Part shown: positions 48,946-56,418 of the stretch, piece by piece | How the letters are laid out: the number at the start of each line of letters is the position of its first letter | How positions within the stretch are numbered: position 1 is the first letter of the stretch | Assembly (NCBI GenBank): GCA_937877675.1 | Contig: CALEIS010000135.1 | Coordinates: forward strand, 62,001-126,000 | Length of the DNA stretch: 64,000 nucleotides | Origin: an uncultured Clostridia bacterium | GTDB lineage: Bacteria; Bacillota; Clostridia; Oscillospirales; Acutalibacteraceae | Direction: 5' to 3' | Made by a program: the position numbers and the translations under genes | Notes under the pieces: generated by a model | The model's input: only the letters and a program-made list of their open reading frames with translations | What the model was told of the DNA's origin: nothing | Database searches by the model: none

Positions 48946-50919
48946 ATGAGTCTTAATAAAAAAACTTTGTACGATTTGGTTAGTTAGGGATTGAAATAGG
49001 CTTCCTAGAAAGGTAAAAGCCCTATTGGTTACACCGTATCTTCTTATAAAGGTGTACTAAATGCATTGGAAAGAATAAAGATTGTATACAAAGATGTTTT
49101 AGTGCAAGGTGAGACTCAAAGTATCGGTACAAGACGATATTCAATTTTATCTGAATTAGGTTTAGGTGGAGAGGAAAATGAAGGATTTGTAGTTCATGGG
49201 GATGACCAGATGTCATATCAAGCCGTTTGCGACATAAAAGAATACATGTCATTCCCTACAGACTTTACCAATAGTGAATCAAAATTATAGCGTATATATT
49301 GTCCTGTAAAAAGACCTTCATAGGCAGCTAGTTAGACACATATTTTGAATGGATATACGTTGCAAAATACCGCAGGCCCAACATTTCCAATGGCTACTCC
49401 TAGCGATTCATTCTCAGAAGATATGCAAACAGCATTAGGAGAACAATCAAATTGTAGTGTTGGTGTAGGTATTTCACTTTCTGATTTAGGTACAAAGTTT
49501 TTCAATAGATTTTTTGAGTTTGAAGGAAAACAATGGACTGATAGTTTTATTGAAACCCTTGCATCGAGAGGGTATTTGTTCGCAGAAGTTTTATTACCTT
49601 TTAATAACGATACTGCAAAGGTTTTACATTCTCGCGTTACTGTGCGACATTAGTTGTGTAGTGGTGGGCCGTTTGAAGTGTGGTTGCCTTTACCGTTGGT
49701 TTTGTTAGATGATTTCTCCGCATTAGGACAAGTTTCAGTTCATACAACAAACGGCATTGAAATAGTAAATCAAAACAATGTAAAATTTCCTTTGAGAGGA
49801 AATAAGTATCATCATGAAGAATCTTATATATAGAACTTCTCTCCTTCTTTTTTGAAAGCATATGTTGATGGTATGGATGAAGATAAGATTGGTTACAAAT
49901 CTGTAAATTTTTGTAATCAAGGTGTGGCTAAGAGGGCTAGAGTACGATTGTTTTTCAGTCAGGATGCAAAATAGGATATAACGAAAGAGTTTGGTGCATT
50001 ATCCTAGACACATAACAGAGAATTGTTTAGAGGGCAAGCCAATCCTGATTCTGTTATTAAGGTCGAAGAGGTTTTTGGTTCTGGTATGGTATATGCTTCT
50101 AATCTTGAATATTGGAATACATTTGGTGCTGAAATTGGTTTAAGTGGTGGACTTGTAGAACGTGCAGTAGGTGCTACAGGTAGATTTGAATCAGGTGGTA
50201 ACTGGGGTAAATGGGCATGGGCGCAAGATACCCAAGGTATATCCGCAGGCTTTTTGCAATTTACTCAATTAGCAGGTGGTATCAAGGATTATAGAGATGC
50301 GTATAAAGAATTGCAAGCTAATGATAGTAGTGCTCCTGCTATGAGTGCGGGGATGTTTGAAGATATTGGAAGATATAATAAATCTTCAAACTATTCTCCA
50401 CTTTTGAAATATTAGGGATAGTTTGCAGAACAAGCTAAGACTGATACAGGTAAATTAGCTCAGATTAAAGCATGGGAAGGACGAGGAAATAATAAGTTGA
50501 AAAGAAAATATACTATCAAGTGGTTTAAAGCATTCAAATGTACAACTGCTTGTTAGTTGATGGCTATTTTTGGTGCAATCAATCATATACCAACTTGGTT
50601 CAATGGGGATTCAGTGTATACAGGTAAAGGTTATGGAAGATGGTTGAATTATCAATTCCCAACAAATCCTGTTGAAAAAGCAAAGGTTTTAGAAGCTATA
50701 CATTGGATTGAATATAAAAGATATAACACTCATAAAGGTTATAGTTGTGGTGTTAGTTCGACTATTACCGACCCTAAATAGTTTCTTTCTAATATAGAAG
50801 GAAATTGGAGTGTTTCAACACAGTCCGATAGAGGTCATAGAAGACGTTTTACCACATCTGTCCAATTATGGGGTGAAAGAAATGCAGACCTTGACGGTTG
50901 GAATACATTTAGTTGGTAA
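48946..50919 (+). CDS. Tail-associated lysozyme/transglycosylase-like hydrolase
   Basis: 657 residues, TAG-rich. The N-terminal module (GKSPIGYTVSSYKGVLNALE, later AVCDIKEYMSFPTDF and GVGISLSDLGTKFFNRFFEF) is the third copy of that in the two upstream genes. The C-terminal domain has ATGRFESGGNWGKWAWAQDT followed by QGISAGFLQFTQLAGG, a pattern of a catalytic Glu (Glu415) in FESGG and then a GxSxGxLQ segment, seen in lysozyme-superfamily enzymes that cut the glycan backbone. The exact family cannot be named by eye. With the peptidase and amidase it completes attack on three bond types in the wall. Confidence 0.7.
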
Positions 50920-50925
50920 TCAATA

Positions 50926-51411
50926 TCATTCACTATCAATCACGTGAGCTTCCTTTACTTTTCTACGCATGGCTTGCTCACGTGTAAGCATTATCTTCGT
51001 CTCATTATTCTCCTGATTCATCTTATGGTCAGTCATTAGCTTCATTGCTAATAACTCTTTACTATTCTGATGCTTAATCTGGGTGATTTCCTTGTTCTGA
51101 TTATGCTTCTCATGCAATGTATACAACTTACTCATACTGTCAATTACCTTAGCATGAGCATTTAAGAGAGACGAAGCAGCAGAAATTACGGCAGGGTCAG
51201 AGGGAGACATTGCCAATTCAGTCAAAACGGCATTCACAGCACTGTTACTCTGTGCCATAGTAGTTCCTAACTCTTCAAGAATGTTCTGTTGTATTTCCTC
51301 AGTAGTGGTTTCAGTAGAAAGTTCATACTTAGGTTCAACATGTTGTGGCTGGGATAAAGCAACCTCACCTAAAAGTGCGTCAAGTTCGTCTTGTTCTTCG
51401 TAATTCTGCAT
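50926..51411 (-). CDS. Candidate terminase small subunit (T4 gp16-type)
   Basis: 161 residues, TAG-free, behind a late promoter. The N-terminus is acidic and the central part is helical (DPAVISAASSLLNAHAKVID, then SMSKLYTLHEKHNQNKEITQ). Length and pattern resemble T4 gp16 (164 residues), whose core has HMEVFATLMGQMTTTNKEIL followed by KLHKDMKDIT. Small terminases recognise DNA and regulate the large-subunit motor. No large terminase gene is present in the window. Sequence similarity is low, so another coiled-coil structural protein is possible. Confidence 0.5.
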   Translation of the reverse strand: MQNYEEQDELDALLGEVALSQPQHVEPKYELSTETTTEEIQQNILEELGTTMAQSNSAVNAVLTELAMSPSDPAVISAASSLLNAHAKVIDSMSKLYTLHEKHNQNKEITQIKHQNSKELLAMKLMTDHKMNQENNETKIMLTREQAMRRKVKEAHVIDSE

Positions 51412-51423
51412 ATTTTCTACGAT

Positions 51424-51429
51424 TATTTA
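51424..51429 (-). promoter_or_regulatory. Late promoter (TAAATA)
   Basis: Minus-strand TAAATA ends 12 bases before the ATG at 51411, next to a divergent early promoter. Confidence 0.55.
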
Positions 51430-51430
51430 C

Positions 51431-51459
51431 TTGACTTTCGTGATGAAAAGTATTATAAT
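51431..51459 (+). promoter_or_regulatory. Early promoter: TTGACT-17-TATAAT
   Basis: TTGACT at 51431-51436, TATAAT at 51454-51459; ATG nine bases later. Confidence 0.85.
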
Positions 51460-51468
51460 TCTCTCGTT

Positions 51469-51885
51469 ATGAGACTTTGGCACATAGATTTGATAGATGT
51501 TCTTCCTAGACAACAACTGTTAGGTCAATGGAGGGAATTATGCTGTATTGCTTCTAACATTAAGAAGAATAATACTCCTAATCATCTGCTTGTCAATAAG
51601 ATTTTGGACTTCTCATGGCTTCATTTCAAGAGTTACTGTGTAAATGTGATTGATGAGATGAAGAAGAGGGGTTATAAAGTATGTGAAGAAAAATTGTGGA
51701 AGAATAAGTTTGGTATTGATGACATTGAGGGAACAATGTACAAGCAATACATCTATGAGGAATGGCATAATCAGCGTTATCTGAAGCAGTGTCTCTATAA
51801 TTTGCAAGAAAAGTATGACTGTGGAGGTGTTTCTGATGAAGAATGGCAAAAAATTTCAAAAAAGTTTCATTATTTGCTTGACTAA
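51469..51885 (+). CDS. Pyrimidine-dimer DNA glycosylase-like protein (TIGR02328/DenV-related)
   Basis: The N-terminus MRLWHIDLIDVLPRQQLLGQ, followed by WRELCCIASNI, is the signature of a conserved family annotated as pyrimidine-dimer DNA glycosylase-like and related to T4 DenV. Further family features are KSYCVNVIDEMKKRGYKVCE and the Trp/Tyr-rich YIYEEWHNQRYL. Such enzymes start repair of UV-damaged DNA. 138 residues, the same as T4 DenV within a few. The start at 51469 follows the -10 box by nine bases; an upstream start would overlap the promoter. The TAA stop overlaps the -35 box of the next promoter. Confidence 0.75.
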   Translation: MRLWHIDLIDVLPRQQLLGQWRELCCIASNIKKNNTPNHLLVNKILDFSWLHFKSYCVNVIDEMKKRGYKVCEEKLWKNKFGIDDIEGTMYKQYIYEEWHNQRYLKQCLYNLQEKYDCGGVSDEEWQKISKKFHYLLD

Positions 51886-51906
51886 AATTTGAAAATCTGG
51901 TATAAT
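51878..51906 (+). promoter_or_regulatory. Early promoter: TTGACT-17-TATAAT overlapping a stop codon
   Basis: TTGACT at 51878-51883 overlaps the TAA of the upstream gene; TATAAT at 51901-51906. Confidence 0.85.
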
Positions 51907-51933
51907 CCTCTAGGAACAACAAAACACACGATT

Positions 51934-52182
51934 ATGACCAAGACCGTCCGATTCAACAAGCTCAATGGAACTAAGGGTGAAGTAGCACTTGCTAAGGAAG
52001 TTCGCGCACGCCTTCTCAATGAGATTATCACTCAGCCTTATGTGTATAATTTCAAGTTGGCTGTCAAGTTTCTCAAGAGCATTACTGATGCAAAGGTATT
52101 CGTGACGTTTTTTGAACTTCCTTATGCTGATTTTGCCATGTCTGTACTTGAGAGGGAGATGGAAGAGAACGACCTTATCTAA
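51934..52182 (+). CDS. Unknown early protein, 82 aa
   Basis: ATG at 51934 was chosen because the longer upstream start overlaps the promoter. The protein begins MTKTVRFNKLNGTKGEVALA and is mixed alpha/beta with an acidic end (LEREMEENDLI). No family recognised. Two-gene unit with 52194. Confidence 0.75.
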   Translation: MTKTVRFNKLNGTKGEVALAKEVRARLLNEIITQPYVYNFKLAVKFLKSITDAKVFVTFFELPYADFAMSVLEREMEENDLI

Positions 52183-52193
52183 AAAATACTGTT

Positions 52194-52475
52194 ATGAATT
52201 ATTATACTCAAATTAAGAATCTGATTGAAAAAGTAGGAGTGAAGAACATTTGTGAGCAGCAAATGCCCTCCTGCACAATTTATAGGATTACTTTGAAAAA
52301 TACCTATTATCTTTACATCAGTCTCGATGAACCTGTTCTTTGGATGGGGTGGGGTTCGTTCTCAATCAAGTATAAAGGAAACATAATCAACTGCGATGAC
52401 TTTGACCAGAAGCGTCAGTTGAAGTCATACATTAAGACGGTGATTGATAATCATGTAATGAACTTTTTATCATAA
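52194..52475 (+). CDS. Unknown early protein, 93 aa
   Basis: Follows the previous gene by 11 bases. MNYYTQIKNLIEKVGVKNIC leads into a beta-rich part (CTIYRITLKNTYYLYISLDE). No domain recognised. TAG-free. Confidence 0.75.
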   Translation: MNYYTQIKNLIEKVGVKNICEQQMPSCTIYRITLKNTYYLYISLDEPVLWMGWGSFSIKYKGNIINCDDFDQKRQLKSYIKTVIDNHVMNFLS

Positions 52476-52481
52476 AAAATT

Positions 52482-52522
52482 CAAAAAGTTCTTGACATTT
52501 TTAGAATTTTAGTGTATAATTC
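52482..52522 (+). repeat. 41-base promoter repeat, copy 1
   Basis: A 41-base segment containing a complete early promoter is repeated without mismatch at 53578-53618. The copies suggest recent duplication or strong constraint beyond the two boxes. Confidence 0.85.
52492..52520 (+). promoter_or_regulatory. Early promoter: TTGACA-17-TATAAT
   Basis: TTGACA at 52492-52497 and TATAAT at 52515-52520, spacer 17. Confidence 0.92.
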
Positions 52523-52547
52523 CCTCGGAACAACAAGTAACACTAAC

Positions 52548-52877
52548 ATGAACATCACTGCTGAGGATATGAACATCACCGCCACCTACGTTATCTCTGG
52601 TAAGAAGAATGCTCCCAAGACCAACCCTGCAAAGATGGTTATCACCGTCATGAAGGGTGACTACAAGGTTGCAGACATCAACCTTGAGTATGTCAATAAG
52701 CAGTGGCAGGGTGCTTCCTCTCTGGACATCTTCAACTTCCTTGCTTGCATCAGCGGTGGTGCTCCTGTGGCTCGTCTTGCCGATTACATCAATGCTGCTT
52801 GGAACTATGCTTTCACTTGCAACAAGTATGCAGGGCAGCGTGCTCGTAAGTGGGACATCATTCGCCTTCCTTACTAA
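52548..52877 (+). CDS. Unknown early protein, 109 aa
   Basis: ATG 28 bases after the -10 box. The codon choice (ATC, GTC, AAG, CTT, CGT) is strongly different from the tail genes and suggests high expression. The product MNITAEDMNITATYVISGKK has a beta-rich N-terminus and a helical C-terminus (FNFLACISGGAPVARLADYI). No family recognised. Single-gene unit. Confidence 0.8.
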   Translation: MNITAEDMNITATYVISGKKNAPKTNPAKMVITVMKGDYKVADINLEYVNKQWQGASSLDIFNFLACISGGAPVARLADYINAAWNYAFTCNKYAGQRARKWDIIRLPY

Positions 52878-52907
52878 AAAAGATTTGAATTTTTTTACAA
52901 AAAGTTC

Positions 52908-52936
52908 TTGACAAAAATTCAAATCTTTGTTATAAT
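52908..52936 (+). promoter_or_regulatory. Early promoter: TTGACA-17-TATAAT
   Basis: TTGACA at 52908-52913 and TATAAT at 52931-52936; AGAAAGGAAA precedes the ATG at 52967. Confidence 0.92.
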
Positions 52937-52966
52937 TCCCTTGTCAACAAGAAAGGAAACAAAAAC

Positions 52967-53560
52967 ATGAACAAGATTAATCGTAAGGACAGCATGCGGT
53001 ATTTTGACCGTCTCATCTGGGTCATTAAGTTCGCAGATAAGCATCACTTGAACAGCAATGTAAAGTCTCGTAGTGAAAATGTTGGCAATAATAAGCACAA
53101 GTGGATGAATAAGATTGTTGTCAACAATGTCAATGGAAATTCTTTCATGGTGGAGTTTGTGGTGACTTATAATATTCCTAAGAACACTCAGCACGTCAAG
53201 ATTCTTCGTTGGTGTGAGAACGGTAAGACCTTTGATAACTTCACAGGGTTTACCGATTGTGATAACTGCCTTGGTACTCGTTTCTGTCTGAGTCATACCG
53301 ACCTTTATATGCACGCACCTAAGACGATTTATCAGTTTGAGCGGGAGAATTCTCGTGAGAATCTGGTAACTGAGAAGGTATTTGGTATAGATGACATGGG
53401 AATTGGTGAGGAGGTTTACATGCCTGTTCGACTTTCTGACCGTGTTCGTGGTGAGTATACTATCACTCTTCCTACTGGAACGGTTATCCGTGTCCGTGAG
53501 GGTGACATCAAGAATACTTGCATCCGTGTTATCAAGAGGAAGGTTGCAAAGAAGCGATAA
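52967..53560 (+). CDS. Unknown early protein, 197 aa
   Basis: A TAG-free gene with its own promoter and a strong AAAGGA site. The protein begins MNKINRKDSMRYFDRLIWVI, has a beta-rich middle (NGNSFMVEFVVTYNIPKNTQ) and a Cys cluster DCDNCLGTRFC that might bind metal. The C-terminus is basic (CIRVIKRKVAKKR). Among the largest early proteins of unknown role here. No known fold can be named. Confidence 0.8.
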   Translation: MNKINRKDSMRYFDRLIWVIKFADKHHLNSNVKSRSENVGNNKHKWMNKIVVNNVNGNSFMVEFVVTYNIPKNTQHVKILRWCENGKTFDNFTGFTDCDNCLGTRFCLSHTDLYMHAPKTIYQFERENSRENLVTEKVFGIDDMGIGEEVYMPVRLSDRVRGEYTITLPTGTVIRVREGDIKNTCIRVIKRKVAKKR

Positions 53561-53577
53561 AAATTCAAAAAAAGTTA

Positions 53578-53618
53578 CAAAAAGTTCTTGACATTTTTAG
53601 AATTTTAGTGTATAATTC
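53578..53618 (+). repeat. 41-base promoter repeat, copy 2
   Basis: Exact second copy of the 41-base segment at 52482-52522. Confidence 0.85.
53588..53616 (+). promoter_or_regulatory. Early promoter: TTGACA-17-TATAAT
   Basis: TTGACA at 53588-53593 and TATAAT at 53611-53616; within the 41-base repeat. Confidence 0.92.
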
Positions 53619-53643
53619 TCTCGTAACCAAGAAAGACAAGAAC

Positions 53644-53940
53644 ATGAACAACAACATCCTCAATTCCGACATCCTCAATGACGATGACTTTGCCACTCTT
53701 CGTAATAAGGTAATCAACATGATGGAGAACAGCCCTTCTCTGTGGAATGCTTATGTAGCCACTTGCAAGGAGCACAATGTTTCTGAGAACACCATGCTCA
53801 TGTGGGTTGACAAGTGCATTTGGGGGCAGTGGCCAGGTTGCAGTGTTGAGGAGAGTGACCGCCGTATTCTCACCGACTGCATCAAGTGGTACAGCGAAAA
53901 CATGCGTAAGACTTGGGTAGAAAATCTTCACAAATTCTAA
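53644..53940 (+). CDS. Unknown early protein, 98 aa
   Basis: Follows the promoter by 27 bases, with AGAAAGACAAGAAC as leader. Acidic and helical (NDDDFATLRNKVINMMENSP; later WVDKCIWGQWPGCS). No domain recognised. Six bases separate it from the next gene. Confidence 0.75.
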   Translation: MNNNILNSDILNDDDFATLRNKVINMMENSPSLWNAYVATCKEHNVSENTMLMWVDKCIWGQWPGCSVEESDRRILTDCIKWYSENMRKTWVENLHKF

Positions 53941-53946
53941 AAAGTT

Positions 53947-54360
53947 ATGAATAAGAACGAAGTAATTAGCAATGTATTGGATAAACTCTTTACGGAGAAA
54001 TCTGAGAATTATAATTGGAATGTAGTATTCGGTACATCTCATCAGTTCTTTGAGTGGAATACTGATGAGCTTTACGTAAATATTTCCGTTCATTGTGCTT
54101 TGGTTGAAGATGGCTCTTATAAAGTTCATGACAATGAGCACTTTGTAACTTTTATGAAAGGGGGATACTTTGGTTCATTCTTGACATCTTCTAAAGCAAG
54201 CATCAATGATGAAATAGGTAAGAGAATTATTGATTTTGCTAACAAAGTCTTTGGGAAATGGGCAGCAAAAGTAAAGTCTACGCAGGAAGATGATGGACTT
54301 TCTGAGGGAGAACGAGAAAATTTGAAATTTCTTGCTAATTATTTTGGATTTTCTGCTTGA
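53947..54360 (+). CDS. Unknown early protein, 137 aa
   Basis: Second gene of a two-gene unit. MNKNEVISNVLDKLFTEKSE is helical, then a beta-rich domain (ELYVNISVHCALVEDGSYKV), then a helical C-terminus. Its TGA stop (54358-54360) lies in the TTGACA box of the next promoter. No family recognised. Confidence 0.8.
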   Translation: MNKNEVISNVLDKLFTEKSENYNWNVVFGTSHQFFEWNTDELYVNISVHCALVEDGSYKVHDNEHFVTFMKGGYFGSFLTSSKASINDEIGKRIIDFANKVFGKWAAKVKSTQEDDGLSEGERENLKFLANYFGFSA

Positions 54361-54385
54361 CAAAAATTCAAAAATGTAGTATAAT
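54357..54385 (+). promoter_or_regulatory. Early promoter: TTGACA-17-TATAAT overlapping a stop codon
   Basis: TTGACA at 54357-54362 contains the TGA of the upstream gene; TATAAT at 54380-54385. Confidence 0.92.
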
Positions 54386-54414
54386 CACCTCAGAACAACA
54401 AGACAAACAAAAAC

Positions 54415-54588
54415 ATGAACAACTTCGTAATGCTCCTCGCCGCTATCATCACCCTCTTCATTGGTTATGTAGAGTGCTACAATCCTGAAGACATGTCTCT
54501 GTTCTTCCTCGCATGCCTTATTTGCGTTCCTACAATCATTATCTGCATCGTGGGTATTGTAATGGATAAGAACTTCTTTGAGATGTAA
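54415..54588 (+). CDS. Small membrane protein, 57 aa, two helices
   Basis: MNNFVMLLAAIITLFIGYVE is one transmembrane helix, and FFLACLICVPTIIICIVGIV a second, joined by a short polar loop (CYNPEDMS), giving a hairpin topology. Early promoter directly upstream. An early-made inner membrane protein may act in envelope remodelling or superinfection exclusion; this is inferred from class and timing. Confidence 0.75.
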   Translation: MNNFVMLLAAIITLFIGYVECYNPEDMSLFFLACLICVPTIIICIVGIVMDKNFFEM

Positions 54589-54592
54589 GATT

Positions 54593-54760
54593 ATGAAAGT
54601 TGTAACAATGAATGACATTAAAAGGATTCTTACTCCTGATGTAATGAGGACATTGGAATCCCTGGCGGAACACCTTTCAACTTCTTTTGGAGTGGATTAT
54701 AACACAGCTCTTCGTGACCTTGCTGTAAAATGGGTTGCACGTGAAATCAAAAACAAATAA
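54593..54760 (+). CDS. Small protein, 55 aa
   Basis: ATG at 54593, four bases after the membrane protein. MKVVTMNDIKRILTPDVMRT continues as a helix-rich sequence with FGVDYNTALRDLAVKWVARE, of ribbon-helix-helix size. DNA binding is possible but not shown. Same operon. Confidence 0.65.
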   Translation: MKVVTMNDIKRILTPDVMRTLESLAEHLSTSFGVDYNTALRDLAVKWVAREIKNK

Positions 54761-54764
54761 TACT

Positions 54765-55094
54765 ATGACTAAGACAGCAGCAGTAGTGAATACTTTGATT
54801 GAGAACTTTGATTATGACAAGTTCGTCAAGGAAAATAAGGAAGAGATGAACAAGATGTATCGTGTTCCTCTTGGTGGTTCGTATGTGATGGGTGATACAA
54901 CTTCGACTAATGCAAAGTACATTCAGAAGCGTGCTAAGTGGATTACATCTAATCCTGATGATTTTCTTGTAAAGTTCTGGGAGAGTGATATTATTGGTCT
55001 TATCAGACGCATTATGGCAGGTAATAAGCCTAAGTCTACGGATTTGACTGAGGAGAAGCGTAAGAAATTCGCAGAACGTGGAATGCAAAACTAA
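54765..55094 (+). CDS. Unknown early protein, 109 aa
   Basis: ATG at 54765, four bases after the previous stop. MTKTAAVVNTLIENFDYDKF starts a helical, charged protein with a basic C-terminus (LTEEKRKKFAERGMQN). No domain recognised. Third gene of the 54357 unit. Confidence 0.75.
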   Translation: MTKTAAVVNTLIENFDYDKFVKENKEEMNKMYRVPLGGSYVMGDTTSTNAKYIQKRAKWITSNPDDFLVKFWESDIIGLIRRIMAGNKPKSTDLTEEKRKKFAERGMQN

Positions 55095-55097
55095 GAT

Positions 55098-55250
55098 ATG
55101 GTAAAAAAGACAATAATTGGATTGGTTGGGGCTGCAATTTTAGCAGCAGGAATTACATATTATAAAACTGATGACCCTGAAGCTGCATGGGAAGTCTTTA
55201 CAATTAAGATGAAAGAGGTTGTAAATACCATATGTGAGTATTGTTCGTAA
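55098..55250 (+). CDS. Small membrane-anchored protein, 50 aa
   Basis: MVKKTIIGLVGAAILAAGIT has two lysines then a hydrophobic helix, typical of an N-terminal signal anchor with no clear cleavage site. The remainder is short (YYKTDDPEAAWEVFTIKMKE) and ends with two cysteines. Second small membrane protein of this operon; may work with the one at 54415. Confidence 0.65.
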   Translation: MVKKTIIGLVGAAILAAGITYYKTDDPEAAWEVFTIKMKEVVNTICEYCS

Positions 55251-55274
55251 AGATATATCAAAACAAAAAAATTG

Positions 55275-55314
55275 GATGAGGTAGAAGTCAAAAGCTGCCT
55301 CATCTATGTTTTCT
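55275..55314 (+). terminator. Probable terminator after the membrane-protein operon
   Basis: Ten-pair stem GATGAGGTAG / CTGCCTCATC (one G-T pair) with a ten-base loop at 55275-55304. The following T-tract is weak, so activity is less certain than for the other hairpins. The region 55251-55463 contains no gene, only this hairpin and the next promoter. Confidence 0.6.
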
Positions 55315-55404
55315 ACCACAAGAATTTCTTTCACAAAAGAGAAATATGACCCTAAAAAACACTCAAAACCGAGAACAAAGTGTTGCGGAAGATGATAATT
55401 TCTC

Positions 55405-55432
55405 TTGAAAAATAAAAGAACTAGTGTATAAT
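55405..55432 (+). promoter_or_regulatory. Promoter before clamp loader: TTGAAA-16-TATAAT with AGAAC
   Basis: TTGAAA at 55405-55410, AGAACTAGTG at 55417-55426, TATAAT at 55427-55432. Sixth example of AGAAC-N5-TATAAT. Confidence 0.7.
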
Positions 55433-55463
55433 AGTGGTAGGAAGAAATTACTATACACGAATT

Positions 55464-56411
55464 ATGCAATTATCATATATATTGAAAGGTATGTGGACGA
55501 TAAAATATCGTCCTGATAGTTTTGCCACGATGGCATTGAATGGCAACACTCGTAAAACACTCATGAAGTGGGTAAAAGACGGTGAATTTCCTAATCTTTT
55601 GCTCTGTTCGCGCCCAGGTATGGGAAAAACTACCCTTGCTAAGACTATTGGTATCGAGTTTGAGTGTGATACGTTGTTCCTAAACATTTCCGATGAAGGT
55701 AATGTGGAGACTATTCGTACCAAGGTCAAGGATTTTGCAATGACTGCTTCTCTCAACGGAAAAATGAAGCTTGTTATTCTTGATGAAGCGGACGGTTTTG
55801 CAAATATTCAATCTCAGAAGATTCTTCGTGGTCTTATGGAAGAAGTAGCAGATACTTGTCGTTTCATTATAACTGCAAATTATCGTCATAAGATTATAGA
55901 ACCTATCATTTCACGTTGTGTAGAGCTTGATATGTCTCCTTGCAAGAAAGAAATGATTCGCCGTTGCGTTGATATTCTTAAATCTGAAAAAGTGGATGTC
56001 AAAACTGACTTTAGAAAACTCCCACAACTAATAGACGCATTCTATCCTGATATGCGTTCAGTTGTAAAGCATCTACAGGAGTGTGTTGATGAATCTAATG
56101 TCCTGAGAATCAAAGAATTCAGTACAAATGAGACATGGTTGCCAAAATTGGTCAACATAATACTTGCTAAGGATGCAATTGAGACACGTAAATTTGTAAT
56201 AATGAATGAACCTGAGTTCAACGGTGATTATAACATGTTGTTGCTCAATCTTTATAAGTATATCATTGATAATGAGGACATTGATGGTATGCTTAGGACG
56301 CAGTGGACAGTTATTATTGCAGAATATCTTTATAGAATGACAAGTGCTATCGACCATGAGATTTGTATGGCTGCGTGTATTGCTGAGATGACCATGAAGT
56401 TGAATAAATAA
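55464..56411 (+). CDS. gp44: Sliding clamp loader large subunit, T4 gp44 homologue
   Basis: An AAA+ ATPase that loads the sliding clamp for DNA polymerase; in T4 it also helps late transcription by loading gp45. Visible motifs are KYRPDSF near the N-terminus, Walker A RPGMGKTT (residues 50-57), Walker B LVILDEADG (Asp and Glu at 107-108), FIITAN as sensor 1 and ISRCVEL carrying the SRC arginine. 315 residues (T4: 319). The ATG at 55491 (MWTIKYRPDS) is an alternative start. A GTG at 55434 is too close to the -10 box. No TAG is present. Confidence 0.93.
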   Translation: MQLSYILKGMWTIKYRPDSFATMALNGNTRKTLMKWVKDGEFPNLLLCSRPGMGKTTLAKTIGIEFECDTLFLNISDEGNVETIRTKVKDFAMTASLNGKMKLVILDEADGFANIQSQKILRGLMEEVADTCRFIITANYRHKIIEPIISRCVELDMSPCKKEMIRRCVDILKSEKVDVKTDFRKLPQLIDAFYPDMRSVVKHLQECVDESNVLRIKEFSTNETWLPKLVNIILAKDAIETRKFVIMNEPEFNGDYNMLLLNLYKYIIDNEDIDGMLRTQWTVIIAEYLYRMTSAIDHEICMAACIAEMTMKLNK

Positions 56412-56418
56412 TACAAAG

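Noticed and set aside
29070..50919. Dozens of short open frames suggesting pseudogenes or a decayed prophage
   Set aside because: Adjacent fragments keep one frame, the interruptions are always TAG, gene ends are TAA or TGA, and the joined proteins have complete domains. Recoding explains this better than decay.
55251..55463. Possible tRNA or other structured RNA in the gap before gp44
   Set aside because: Only one terminator-like hairpin is seen; there is no cloverleaf, T-loop sequence or CCA end. I found no tRNA in the window.
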